NCBI GenBank assembly: GCA_020849625.1
Contig: JADLFV010000031.1
Coordinates: 62,001-126,000 of the forward strand
Direction of reading: 5' to 3'
Length of the DNA stretch: 64,000 bases
Source: Phycisphaeraceae bacterium
GTDB lineage: Bacteria; Planctomycetota; Phycisphaerae; Phycisphaerales; Phycisphaeraceae
A program made the translations under genes and the position numbers. The notes under the pieces are model-generated. The model was not told the DNA's origin, did not search any database, and was given only the letters and a program-made list of their open reading frames with translations. This document shows positions 1 through 7,917 of this stretch, piece after piece. The stretch's first letter is position 1. Every line of letters begins with the position of its first letter.

Positions 1-12
1 CGGCCGACGGTG

Positions 13-564
13 TCAGAAACTCATCATCAGGCCGCCATAGCACTGGGCGGCGTCCAGGCCGTTGTTGCCGGGTGTGATGTAGGCGTTGGAGATGTGCAGC
101 CAGCGCACGCCGCCCATCAGGCGCGCTCGCCCGGCCAGTTTCCAGGTGGCGCCGAGGCCGGCCTGCGGACGGAAGTTAAAGTGGCTGTCGGAGGGGAAAT
201 TGGTGTCGGCCTGCTGAATGCCCCCGCCGAAGTCCGTGTACAGGCTCCAGTTTTCGCCGGTCACAAAGTGCCAACGGAACAGCATGTCCAGCCCGGCCGC
301 CATGCCGTTGTCATCGCCTGAGATTTCGCCGGGCACCACGCGACCGCCCACCAGTTCCAAGTTGAGCGACCAGTCGTCCACGAAGTAGTAGCCGACGCCC
401 AGGTGAGCGGAGTAGATGTCGCCGTGCGAGCTATCGCCGTAGGTGCCCGAACCGTAAGCCTGGAGCGTCCAGGCGCCCTCGGCAAAGTCGTCCGCCAGTG
501 CCCCGGTCGAGATCATCACCAGCAACAACACCATCCAAACGCTGCATCCTGCGAAGCTGCTCAT
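13..564 (-). CDS. PagL-like lipid A deacylase / acyloxyacyl hydrolase, outer membrane
   Basis: 183 aa. Residues 1-24 form a signal peptide (hydrophobic stretch ending in GALA). The remainder alternates like a small beta-barrel and ends in phenylalanine, the usual outer-membrane insertion signature. Near the C-terminus is the pattern H157-I-S159-N160-A with N168-G-L-D171. This matches the PagL (lipid A 3-O-deacylase) active-site pattern HxSNA...NxG, in which His and Ser are catalytic; the position usually held by Glu is Asp here. The family removes an acyl chain from lipid A in the outer membrane. The fold and motif are seen; activity on lipid A is inferred. The gene is divergent from the PfkB gene, with about 115 bp between them. 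Confidence 0.7.
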   Translation of the reverse strand: MSSFAGCSVWMVLLLVMISTGALADDFAEGAWTLQAYGSGTYGDSSHGDIYSAHLGVGYYFVDDWSLNLELVGGRVVPGEISGDDNGMAAGLDMLFRWHFVTGENWSLYTDFGGGIQQADTNFPSDSHFNFRPQAGLGATWKLAGRARLMGGVRWLHISNAYITPGNNGLDAAQCYGGLMMSF

Positions 565-678
565 GTTTTTTCCTCGTTGCGTTCTTGCCTTGAATCATTC
601 ACGGCCAAGCCATTATCCGCAGCCGCCGTCGGCTTGGCAAAGCGACGCCGCCGCGCGGTTTTGCTACATTCTTCGCCC

Positions 679-1812
679 ATGACCGACCGACCCGCCATCG
701 CCGCCGCCACCGCCCGGAGCCTGCGCCGCTTCGCCGGCCGCATCGCCCAGACCAATGTCCTGGTCGGGTTCGACGGCTTCGTCGATTCCATCATCCAGGT
801 CGTCGATCAGCGCCGGGACGATCACCACTACGAGCCGATCGCCACCATCGATCGCTTCGGCAAAAAAATCACCGCCATGGCCGGGCACAGCGGCAACTTC
901 GAACTGGTCCGCACCCTGGAAAAGCTCGGCGGCAACGGCCCGATCATGGCCAACGCCCTGGCGACCGCCGGCTTGCCCGTCACCTTCGTCGGCTGCTGCG
1001 GACAACCCGACCTGCATGCCGCCTTCCAGCCCCTGGCCCAACGCGCCAACGTCATCAGCATCGCACCGCCGGGTCAGACCGATTGCCTCGAATTCGCCGA
1101 CGGCAAACTGCTGATGGGCAAGTACAACCACATGGTGGCCATGTCCAGCCAGCACGTGATCGACGCCGTCGGGCCCGCACGCTTCACCCAACTGGCCCGC
1201 CAGAGCAAACTCATCGGCGCCGTCAACTGGACCATGATGCCGCACCTCGATGGCATCTGGAGCAAGCTGCGCGATCTGCTTGATCCCAGCGACGACACGC
1301 TGGTGTTCGCCGACCTCTGTGACACCGCCAAGCACGCCCCCGATGTCGTGCGCAAAGCGATGCACACCTTGGCGGAGCTGCGCGGCTGCGCCCGTGTGGT
1401 GTTGGGACTGAACCTCAGCGAATCGACGCAGGTGGCCTCCGCATTGGGCCTCACCGTGCCCGCCGACGCCGAGGCCGCCATCATCGAAACCGCCACCGCC
1501 ATCCGGGAAGCACTCGACATCCACTGCGTGGTGATTCACCCCCGCAAGTGCGCCGCCGCCGCCCGCCAACCGAAACGCGGCAGCAGCGAAGTCGAGACCG
1601 GCATCTTCTTCGGCCCCTTCACCGACAAACCCAAACTCTCCACCGGCGGCGGCGACAACTTCAATGCCGGCTTCTGCCTCGGCCTGCTGGCTGAACTTGC
1701 CCTCGAACAGTGCCTCTGCACCGGCAACAGCACCAGCGGCTTCTACGTCCGCAACGCCCACAGCCCCAGCCTCGACGAGTTGATCGCCTTCTGCGACCAC
1801 CTGCCAGCCTGA
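679..1812 (+). CDS. PfkB-family carbohydrate kinase
   Basis: 377 aa from the ATG at 679. An upstream in-frame extension to 403 lies antisense to the PagL-like gene and has no family similarity, so it is rejected. The N-terminus shows the PfkB substrate-lid start (LVGFDGFVDSI). Near the C-terminus is the ATP/catalytic signature GGGDNFNAG, whose Asp (about residue 326) is the expected catalytic base. The family phosphorylates sugars or nucleosides in the cytoplasm; the substrate cannot be read from sequence. An N-terminal gly-rich strand and a central alpha/beta sheet are also consistent with the ribokinase fold. Confidence 0.85.
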   Translation: MTDRPAIAAATARSLRRFAGRIAQTNVLVGFDGFVDSIIQVVDQRRDDHHYEPIATIDRFGKKITAMAGHSGNFELVRTLEKLGGNGPIMANALATAGLPVTFVGCCGQPDLHAAFQPLAQRANVISIAPPGQTDCLEFADGKLLMGKYNHMVAMSSQHVIDAVGPARFTQLARQSKLIGAVNWTMMPHLDGIWSKLRDLLDPSDDTLVFADLCDTAKHAPDVVRKAMHTLAELRGCARVVLGLNLSESTQVASALGLTVPADAEAAIIETATAIREALDIHCVVIHPRKCAAAARQPKRGSSEVETGIFFGPFTDKPKLSTGGGDNFNAGFCLGLLAELALEQCLCTGNSTSGFYVRNAHSPSLDELIAFCDHLPA

Positions 1813-1910
1813 ACCGCGCCGGGCAGCCTGCCCCGTGCCGCCACATTCATCGCCACCCCATCAACCGCCGCCCCCCCCCTGTCTCCGCCATCTGTCGTGC
1901 TGACAAGGAA

Positions 1911-1935
1911 GAACATATTTAACTTAAATATGTTC
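1911..1935. repeat. 25-bp perfect AT-rich palindrome
   Basis: Arms GAACATATTTAA and TTAAATATGTTC surround a single C. The left arm recurs at 1993-2004, and 20-21 bases of the left side recur at 63426-63447 near the other end of the window. It could be a protein-binding operator or a dispersed repeat. It is too AT-rich to be a strong intrinsic terminator. Confidence 0.7.
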
Positions 1936-2025
1936 CTTGCAGTCAGCATATCGAGGCTGGGTGATCGGGTGGCGTGGAGGCTGAAAACAGGAGAACATAT
2001 TTAAAGCTAATAAAAGAACCGGATT

Positions 2026-2118
2026 TCACCGCAGAGAACGCAGAGGACACAGAGCACAAACACTTGAATTCAGGCTAATTCTGATCTTTCTCTGCGTCCT
2101 CGGCGTCCTCTGCGGTGA
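2026..2118. repeat. Inverted short-period repeat (CGCAGAG type)
   Basis: The left arm TCACCGCAGAG... and the right arm ...CTCTGCGGTGA match at about 26 of 29 positions. Within the arms the unit (A)CGCAGAGGA repeats with a period of 8-9 bases. A TTTTTT run follows the right arm on the + strand, so it could terminate transcription. A degenerate relative lies at 30880-30955. Confidence 0.8.
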
Positions 2119-2149
2119 GTTCTTTTTTCTGCTCTTAAGTTAAATGAGG

Positions 2150-2863
2150 CTGTCCGACAATTTCTGAATGCTAAGCGCGTGGGCCTCCGACGGTTATGTC
2201 TGAGAACGATTCGGGCATTCGCCGTACCAGGAGGTCCAGACGATGCGCTCGCGTGCCATGGAGGGCATGTGCTTGGGCTCGTTGGTGAAGATGGCCATTC
2301 CGCTTTGCCGCCGCGCCCAGCAACAGTGCCCGCGAACCGGACCAGGCAAGCCGCCCGACTTCGACCACTGGCAGATGGCGGTGCTCATGATGGTCGCGAT
2401 TCACAAGAAAAGAAAGAGCAAGTCGGCCCAGTACCGCTACCTCCACCAACACCGCGACGAACTGACGCGCCTGCTCGGCCTGCCGCGGTTCCCCGTCCGT
2501 TCGACCTACTTCCAGCGTTACGGCCAAGGACACCGGCTGTTCCGGGTTGCCATCGAACTGCAGGGCCAGAAAGCGGTCGAAGAAGGCGCCGCCGACGCCA
2601 GGGTGGTTGCCGTGGATAAGAGCCTGAGCGAGGCACGCGGTCCCAAGTGGCAGCGCAAGGATCGCAAGAGAAAGCGTATTCCCAGGAAGCTCCATGGCGT
2701 CGACAGCGACTGCGATTGGGGCTATTCACCTTATCACGGCTGGGTGCAAGGCTACAGCTACGAGGTGCTCGTCACCGCGTCCCAACGCTCGAACCCCGTC
2801 TTTTCGCTGTGGGCTTCGGCCGCCACCGCCGGCGTCCGTGAGCACGTCAGCTTCGCTGACAAC
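2150..2863 (+). mobile_element. Truncated DDE transposase remnant
   Basis: Translation from 2243 gives about 205 residues resembling the N-terminal half of an IS4/IS5-type DDE transposase. It has a helical DNA-binding start, the region VVAVDKSLSEARGPKW with a probable first catalytic Asp, a basic RKRKR stretch, and the block FSLWASAATAGVREHVSF that normally precedes the second catalytic Asp. The sequence then switches abruptly to an unrelated protein, so the second Asp and the Glu are missing. No terminal inverted repeats were identified; the left limit is approximate. Confidence 0.55.
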
Positions 2864-3439
2864 CTGTTCATCACCGGCGAGACCAGAGGCAGTCTCGGCG
2901 GGCCCAACGCCGGCTCTAACGACGCCTTCGTGAGCAGGTACGATTCCTCGGGCAACGTGGCCTGGACACACCAGTTCGGCACGTCGAGCTACGATTACAA
3001 CAATGGCGTCGCAACGGACGCAGCGGGCAACCTGTTCATCACCGGCTACACCTTCGGCAGCCTCGGCGGGCCTAACGCCGGCGCCTCCGACGCCTTTCTG
3101 GTCAAGTTCGCCTCCATCACCGCCCTCGGCGACGCCAACGACGATCAGCAGATCAACCTGACCGACCTGCAAATCCTCGGCGATAACTGGCAAGCCAGCG
3201 GTGCGAACTGGGCGATGGGAGATTTCACCGGCGACGGGCTCGTGAACCTCGCCGACCTCCAGGTGCTCGGCGACAACTGGGGCTACGGCGTCGGCGAGGA
3301 TGTTTCCTTCGATGATGCGCTGCTGGCGCTTCCGGGGGTGGGATTGAACGTTCCCGAACCGACCGCACTGGCGCTGCTGCTGCTTGGTTGTTTAGCGGGC
3401 GGGCTTGCTCGCCCAGCGCGGAGCAAGCTCCGCAGCTAA
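2243..3439 (+). CDS. Chimeric ORF: transposase N-terminus fused to SBBP/dockerin-like/PEP-CTERM protein
   Basis: 398 aa uninterrupted frame. Residues 1 to about 206 are transposase-like. Residues 207-290 carry two SBBP-type repeats (DNLFITGxTxGSLGGPNAG...DAFxxxY/F), a beta-propeller repeat of secreted planctomycete proteins. Residues 293-350 form a dockerin-like pair (GDANDDQQINLTDLQILGDNW and GDFTGDGLVNLADLQVLGDNW). The C-terminus is NVPEP, a hydrophobic helix and a basic tail, the PEP-CTERM sorting signal. The exported protein's own signal peptide and early propeller blades are gone, so the product is unlikely to be secreted. It is most simply an exported-protein gene destroyed by insertion of an IS and deletion, leaving an in-frame junction. 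The tail codons overlap a dispersed hairpin repeat. Confidence 0.6.
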   Translation: MRSRAMEGMCLGSLVKMAIPLCRRAQQQCPRTGPGKPPDFDHWQMAVLMMVAIHKKRKSKSAQYRYLHQHRDELTRLLGLPRFPVRSTYFQRYGQGHRLFRVAIELQGQKAVEEGAADARVVAVDKSLSEARGPKWQRKDRKRKRIPRKLHGVDSDCDWGYSPYHGWVQGYSYEVLVTASQRSNPVFSLWASAATAGVREHVSFADNLFITGETRGSLGGPNAGSNDAFVSRYDSSGNVAWTHQFGTSSYDYNNGVATDAAGNLFITGYTFGSLGGPNAGASDAFLVKFASITALGDANDDQQINLTDLQILGDNWQASGANWAMGDFTGDGLVNLADLQVLGDNWGYGVGEDVSFDDALLALPGVGLNVPEPTALALLLLGCLAGGLARPARSKLRS

Positions 3440-3440
3440 A
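3391..3440. repeat. Double GC hairpin repeat (GGGCGAGCAAGC family)
   Basis: A palindromic unit starting TTTAGC and ending GCTAAA encloses two small hairpins (GGGCGGGCTTGCTCGCCC and GCGGAGCAAGCTCCGC). It overlaps the last codons and stop of the chimeric ORF. The left 24 bases recur in reverse orientation at 21509-21532 with one mismatch. Confidence 0.75.
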
Positions 3441-3460
3441 CATTGAATCGATCCCCCGAT

Positions 3461-3496
3461 CCCCTTGTCTGCGTGTCTCCTTGTCCCCTTGTCTTC
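3461..3496. repeat. Short-period repeat (CCTTGTCT type)
   Basis: About four imperfect 8-9 base units of the type CCTTGTCT/GCGTGTCT lie in the gap between the convergent chimeric ORF and recG. Only one arm is present, so no hairpin forms. Confidence 0.6.
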
Positions 3497-3514
3497 CGCT
3501 CCACCCCACTCCCC

Positions 3515-5617
3515 TCACCCCACATCGATCAACCCCAGCGCCTGGCCGAACTGGTGCATCAACACCTTGCGCAGCAGTTGATGTGAATTGTCGTTCAGCG
3601 CCGGATCGGCCTCGATCAATTGCTGGGCATCGCGGCGGGCCAGCAGAAGCAGGTCCATCTGTTCGGGCAACTTTCCGATGCGCAGCGGGGGCGTGCCAGC
3701 CTGGCGTGTGCCGAAGAATTCGCCCATGCCGCGGATTTCGAAGTCCTGCTCGGCGATCTTGAAACCATCACCCGTCGAGGCGATGGCTTTAAGGCGTTGC
3801 TCGGCCGATTCGGTGGTGGGACTGGCGATGAACACGCACAGGCTGCGTCGGTTGTCCGCATTGCGCCCGACCCGGCCGCGCAACTGGTGCAGTTGCGCCA
3901 GCCCGAAGCGCTCGGCATGTTCGATCACCATCAGCGTGGCGTTGGGCACATCGACGCCGACCTCGATCACGGTGGTCGAAACCAACACGTGAAACTCCCC
4001 GGCACGGAAGCGGGCCATGATCTTCTCGCGCGTCTCGGCCTTGAGCCGGCCGTGCATGGCCGCCACCCGCAATCCCTGCCCCCGGAAGTATTTGTTTTGC
4101 AGTAGTTTCACGTGTTCTGCGACCGATCGCAGCACCGGGGCCGATTCACTTGCACTTCCGGGGGCATCAATGGCGGGCACCACGACGTAAGCCTGTTCGC
4201 CACGCTCGACGCGCTGGCGCAGATAGCGATAAACCTCGTCGGCCTTCTCCGGACCCACCACGCGATTGATGATCGGCGTCCTGCCGGGGGGCATGTCGCG
4301 CAACGTGGACACGTCCAGGTCGCCGAAGATGGTCAGCCCCAGCGTTCGCGGGATGGGCGTGGCGGTCATCACCAGGTGGTGCGGCACCAGGCCTTTTTCC
4401 TGCCCCCGGAATGAGCGAAAGGCTGCCCTCTGCATGACGCCGAAGCGGTGCTGTTCGTCGATCACGATCACCGCCAGGTTTTTCATCGCCTCGATTTCGC
4501 TCAAGATCGCCTGCGTGCCCACGATCAAATCCGCATCGTGCCGCCGCTCGCTGCTGGAGCTGGTCATCAGTTCGATGCTCAGGCGCGAGCCTTCCAGCAT
4601 CCGGCCGATCGACAGGTAATGCTGCTCAGCCAGCAGTTGCGTCGGCGCCATCAACGCCGCCTGCTTGCGACTGGCGACCGCGGCCAGCATGGCATACAGG
4701 GCAATGACCGTCTTGCCCGAGCCGACGTCACCCTGCAGCAGACGATTCATCGGACGATCGCGCCCCAGGTCAGCCGCGATCTCATTGATCACCTGCCGCT
4801 GCCCGGCTGTGAGCTTGAAGGGAAAACGATCGACGATGTGCTGATCGATGGCTTCGTTGATCTTCAGGGCAGGGGCGTGCAGCTTGCGGTGAACGAACGC
4901 CCGCTTCATGGCGATGCCCAGTTGCAGCAGCAGAAACTCGTTGTACGCCAGTCTCCGCCGCGCCGCTGCCGCTTCGTCCTCATCGCCCGGCCGATGCGCC
5001 ATGCGAAACGCCTCCGCCAGCGCCGGCATCTCGTGATGCTTGACCAACTTTGCCGGCAACGGATCAACCAACTCACCCGCCACCCGCGGCAGCACGTCCG
5101 CAATCAACTGCTCGATGAAGCGCGAGGGCAGACCCTCCGTCGTCGGATAGATCGGCCGCAGGTATTGCCCGCGCTCGGCTGCCTCCTCCTGCTCCTCGCT
5201 CAACACCTCGAATCGCGGATTGGCCATCTGCGGATTGTTCAAAAACATCTTGACCTTACCCTGCACCCGCAGCGTATCGCCCGCATGAATCCTGTCGATC
5301 AGGTAGCGGGCATTGAACCACGTCAGGTGCAGCCGGCCGGTGTCATCGACCAGCGTCGCCTCGAAGCGCCCCTTCTTGCCATAACCGCCTACCCACCGGC
5401 AGGCTGCCACCTCACCCCGTGCCGAGCCGATGACCCCCGGAAGTAATTTGTCAATGGTGCTCTCGGCTTCCTCGAACTCGTAACGTGCTGGAATGTGCCG
5501 CAGCAGATCGGAAACGCTCTCGATCTCCAGCCGATGCAGCAACTTCGCCCGCCTCCCGGTTATTCGGGGCAGTTCGCCGATCAGCGTGTGCAGGTTGATC
5601 GCCGGGGCGTCGGGCAT
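3515..5617 (-). CDS. recG: ATP-dependent DNA helicase RecG
   Basis: 700 aa, the normal RecG length. An N-terminal wedge/OB domain (about 1-160) precedes the helicase core. Walker A is GDVGSGKT at 296-303; the RecG-typical motif II DEQHRFGV starts at 387; MTATPIPRTL (motif III) and QLRGRVGR (motif VI) follow. RecG remodels stalled replication forks and Holliday junctions. The ATG at 5617 fits the family start. The coding sequence contains four copies of the CCCCCGGAA motif (4078, 4154, 4402, 5433). Two of these are inverted 64 bases apart, so the mRNA could form a long-range stem. Confidence 0.97.
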   Translation of the reverse strand: MPDAPAINLHTLIGELPRITGRRAKLLHRLEIESVSDLLRHIPARYEFEEAESTIDKLLPGVIGSARGEVAACRWVGGYGKKGRFEATLVDDTGRLHLTWFNARYLIDRIHAGDTLRVQGKVKMFLNNPQMANPRFEVLSEEQEEAAERGQYLRPIYPTTEGLPSRFIEQLIADVLPRVAGELVDPLPAKLVKHHEMPALAEAFRMAHRPGDEDEAAAARRRLAYNEFLLLQLGIAMKRAFVHRKLHAPALKINEAIDQHIVDRFPFKLTAGQRQVINEIAADLGRDRPMNRLLQGDVGSGKTVIALYAMLAAVASRKQAALMAPTQLLAEQHYLSIGRMLEGSRLSIELMTSSSSERRHDADLIVGTQAILSEIEAMKNLAVIVIDEQHRFGVMQRAAFRSFRGQEKGLVPHHLVMTATPIPRTLGLTIFGDLDVSTLRDMPPGRTPIINRVVGPEKADEVYRYLRQRVERGEQAYVVVPAIDAPGSASESAPVLRSVAEHVKLLQNKYFRGQGLRVAAMHGRLKAETREKIMARFRAGEFHVLVSTTVIEVGVDVPNATLMVIEHAERFGLAQLHQLRGRVGRNADNRRSLCVFIASPTTESAEQRLKAIASTGDGFKIAEQDFEIRGMGEFFGTRQAGTPPLRIGKLPEQMDLLLLARRDAQQLIEADPALNDNSHQLLRKVLMHQFGQALGLIDVG

Positions 5618-5704
5618 GAGGAATAGCGTATAGCGTAGAGGGTTCAGCGTATAGGGCGCGCTGGCCTGAGCTTCACAGCGATTAGACCGCGCCTCTGTTG
5701 ACTT

Positions 5705-6223
5705 TCAACATTCTCTACCTGAACGTGCATGGCGACGAGCACGCATGAATCCAAGAGTCGAGCACAAGTAGGATGTAACCATGATCCAGGCAAAAAACCC
5801 GACAACACCAATAGCCGGGAAGTCAGCATAAACGTTCCAGCCATCAGGAATGGCAACGGGCACCAAGGCCAGAAATATCGCGATCAAATATAAGCTGCTA
5901 GCCCCCCAAAGCGGATCAACAACCGTTGGGCGAGTGCTGCATAGATAACCCATCATGTAGGCGCAACCCAAGCTTCCAACTATGGCTGTCACACCTGCGG
6001 CAACAATTGAAATTAACAGTCCCCCAGCATTGCCCATCAAGGCCAAGACGAAAAAAGACAACACAAAAAAACAGATAACACTGAGTACCGCGGTCAACCC
6101 GACAGCGATCAATCGTTGATTTAGACCAGATAAAGTGCGAGAGCGTTTCCCTTCGGCACAAGGACGAGTAATGCCGCATTGCTTTCTCGATCGATCGCCT
6201 GGGTCAACTTGCGTGTCAGTCAT
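5705..6223 (-). CDS. Hypothetical four-helix membrane protein
   Basis: 172 aa with a polar N-terminus (about 1-37), then four predicted membrane segments (about 38-62, 66-92, 104-124 and 133-155) and a basic C-terminal tail. I recognise no family. Its base composition is visibly more AT-rich than recG upstream and the SDR gene downstream, which may mean recent acquisition. It sits as a single gene between those two on the same strand. Confidence 0.5.
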   Translation of the reverse strand: MTDTQVDPGDRSRKQCGITRPCAEGKRSRTLSGLNQRLIAVGLTAVLSVICFFVLSFFVLALMGNAGGLLISIVAAGVTAIVGSLGCAYMMGYLCSTRPTVVDPLWGASSLYLIAIFLALVPVAIPDGWNVYADFPAIGVVGFFAWIMVTSYLCSTLGFMRARRHARSGREC

Positions 6224-6330
6224 ACCTCGGTCTCCAGCAGCGAGATGATCGCTATCTTCCGCGGGGCGGGACAGAATTGCAATAGGGATAATCGCGGGAG
6301 GCGAGGATCAATTGCGTCGTACGGTCGAAC

Positions 6331-6354
6331 CTCCGGCGAGGCGTAGCTCGCCGG
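6331..6354. repeat. GC hairpin (CCGGCGAG type)
   Basis: CCGGCGAG, a short spacer GCGTA, then CTCGCCGG form a hairpin of about 8 bp in the gap downstream of the SDR gene. A related unit, CCGGCGAGGCGTAGCCGG, lies at 34086-34103. Confidence 0.55.
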
Positions 6355-6360
6355 CTATTG

Positions 6361-6394
6361 CAGTTTCCTACTGCCTACTCCCTGCTGCCTGTTC
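6361..6394. repeat. Short-period repeat (CTGCCTA type)
   Basis: Imperfect heptad units (TACTGCC, TACTCCC, TGCTGCC) run up to the stop codon of the SDR gene at 6393. This is one of several unrelated short-period repeats that border or enter genes in this window. Confidence 0.55.
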
Positions 6395-7178
6395 ACAGCG
6401 ACTTGAGATGGAATCCGCCGTCCACGTTGATCACTTCGCCGGTGGAGAACGGGAACCGGTGCTCGGCGATGGCGAGGACGGCCTGGGCGATATCCTCCGG
6501 TTTGCCCCAGCGACGGATGGGGGTGATGCCGTCCTGGAGGATGAGTTTGTCGTACTTTTCCTTGACGCCGGAGGTCATGTCGGTGGCGATGATGCCAGGG
6601 CGGGTTTCATAGACGTTGATGCCGTGCTCAGCGAGACGGACGGCGAAGAGTTTGGTCATCATGGCCACGGCGGCTTTGGCCAGGCAATATTCACCACGGT
6701 TGACGCTGGCGGTGTAGGCGCTGATGGAGCCGGTGTTGACGATCATGCCCTGGCGCTTGGTGGCGATCATGTGTCTGGCCACGGCGATGGTGAGAAACAG
6801 CGGGCCCTTGATGTTGGTGTTCATCACGAAGTCGTAGCTGCCGGGGTCCATCTCCAGCAAGTCGGCCCGCACGGAAGGCGCGACGCCGGCGTTGTTGACC
6901 AGCAGGTCGATGCCGCCGAACTTTTCGACCGCGGCATCGATCAGTTTCTGATGATCGGCGCTGCTGGTGATGTCGCCTTCGACGGCGACAGCGTTGCCGC
7001 CGGCCTTCTTGACCAGTTCAATGGCTTCCTCGACAGCGCCGGGGAAGTTGGCGTCGGCGGGGCCGAAGTAGTTGATCACCACGTTCCACCCGGCGCTACC
7101 CAGTGCGACGGCGATGGCGCGACCGATGCCGCGTGAGGCTCCGGTGATGACGGCTGTGGACTGGGGGGCGGTGGGCAT
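6393..7178 (-). CDS. SDR-family oxidoreductase (3-ketoacyl-ACP reductase-like)
   Basis: 261 aa classical short-chain dehydrogenase. The cofactor motif TGASRGIG is at 12-19, NNAG at 95-98, the catalytic Ser in NTGSIS (151/153), and Tyr164-C-L-A-Lys168 as the YxxxK pair. The fold binds NAD(P)H and reduces or oxidises a carbonyl/alcohol in the cytoplasm. Such proteins are often labelled 3-ketoacyl-ACP reductase, but no fatty-acid gene is adjacent and the substrate is unknown. The gene is divergent from vapB, and the 44-bp gap holds the putative vapB operator. Confidence 0.85.
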   Translation of the reverse strand: MPTAPQSTAVITGASRGIGRAIAVALGSAGWNVVINYFGPADANFPGAVEEAIELVKKAGGNAVAVEGDITSSADHQKLIDAAVEKFGGIDLLVNNAGVAPSVRADLLEMDPGSYDFVMNTNIKGPLFLTIAVARHMIATKRQGMIVNTGSISAYTASVNRGEYCLAKAAVAMMTKLFAVRLAEHGINVYETRPGIIATDMTSGVKEKYDKLILQDGITPIRRWGKPEDIAQAVLAIAEHRFPFSTGEVINVDGGFHLKSL

Positions 7179-7188
7179 GAAAAACTCC

Positions 7189-7217
7189 TTGACGGGCCAT
7201 AGTTATGGCCATAAAGT
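7189..7217 (+). promoter_or_regulatory. vapBC promoter with embedded operator palindrome
   Basis: A -35-like TTGACG (7189-7194) is followed after 17 bases by TAAAGT (7212-7217). The spacer contains GGCCATA-GT-TATGGCC (7195-7210), a perfect 7-bp inverted repeat. Ribbon-helix-helix antitoxins normally repress their own promoter through such a palindrome. Transcription would begin almost at the ATG at 7223. Confidence 0.55.
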
Positions 7218-7222
7218 ATGGT

Positions 7223-7525
7223 ATGGCTCAAACGACCATCAAATCGACGTTCAGCCTGGACGTGGAGACCGTGCGTCGGCTGGAGCGTCTGGCGCGGGCG
7301 TGGGGTGTGAACAAGTCGCAAGTGTTGCGGCAAGTGATCCGTCATGCCCCGACCGCGCCGCCCGATGAGGCCCCGCGCGCCTTGGCGCTGCTGAAGCGGA
7401 TACACGCCGGGGGCGGGCGTTCGGCCTCCGAGGTCAAACAGTGGGCCAAGCGCGTGCGCGATGAGCGCAAGGCCACCGCGGCCAAGCGGCAGGCCCGCAC
7501 GGGGCAGGCTCGCCGAGGTCATTAG
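7223..7525 (+). CDS. vapB: VapB-like ribbon-helix-helix antitoxin
   Basis: 100 aa from the ATG at 7223. An upstream in-frame ATG at 7205 lies inside the operator/-10 region, so it is not preferred. Residues 3-45 (TTIKSTFSLDVETVRRLERLARAWGVNKSQVLRQVI) are a typical CopG/MetJ ribbon-helix-helix DNA-binding domain: one beta strand followed by two helices. The basic C-terminal half would wrap the toxin. The stop is two bases before the toxin start, so the two genes are probably translated from one message. Confidence 0.75.
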   Translation: MAQTTIKSTFSLDVETVRRLERLARAWGVNKSQVLRQVIRHAPTAPPDEAPRALALLKRIHAGGGRSASEVKQWAKRVRDERKATAAKRQARTGQARRGH

Positions 7526-7527
7526 CC

Positions 7528-7917
7528 GTGATTTATCTCGATTCATCATTTGTGATCCGCGCGCTTTGCCGTGATACGGACGAAGCGGTTCGACTGACTG
7601 GCTGGATTGAGGCGGGGCGCCAATTTAGCATGAGCACCATGGCATGGGCGGAGTTCATGTGCGGGCCATTGACCGCGGATGAAGAGGCGTTCGTGCGAGC
7701 GCTGACACCTGAGCCGATGTCGTTAAGCGCCTGCGACGCCGAGTTGGGATCCCAACTCTTCAACGCAACCGGGCGCCGCCGCGGCTCACTCAACGACTGC
7801 CTTATTGCCGCCGTCGCCATTCACGCCGACGCCCCGCTGGCTACCTCCAACCCCAACGACTTTCAGCGGTTCGCGCCGCATGGCCTGAAACTCGCTTATC
7901 CGTCTGTCAAGAAATAA
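7528..7917 (+). CDS. vapC: VapC-like PIN-domain ribonuclease toxin
   Basis: 129 aa PIN domain. The acidic metal-binding residues are D5 (YLDSSF), E42 (WAEF), D90 (LNDC) and D111 (PNDF). VapC toxins cleave RNA, often tRNA anticodon loops, when freed from VapB. The alpha/beta length and spacing are complete, so the toxin looks intact. Its 3' end overlaps the end of the convergent GH88 gene by 11 bp. Confidence 0.8.
   Translation: MIYLDSSFVIRALCRDTDEAVRLTGWIEAGRQFSMSTMAWAEFMCGPLTADEEAFVRALTPEPMSLSACDAELGSQLFNATGRRRGSLNDCLIAAVAIHADAPLATSNPNDFQRFAPHGLKLAYPSVKK

Larger units (their letters stand above)
1813..2242. other. gene-free, repeat-rich spacer
   Basis: No convincing gene between the PfkB kinase and the transposase chimera. 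The spacer holds an AT-rich perfect palindrome, a half copy of it at 1993-2004, and a 93-bp inverted repeat followed by a T-run. These could serve as transcription end points for the kinase gene. Confidence 0.7.

Noticed and set aside
664-1800. A 378-codon antisense open frame opposite the PfkB kinase
   Set aside because: It mirrors the kinase codon pattern and has Gly/Ala/Val/Glu-rich sequence with no motif.
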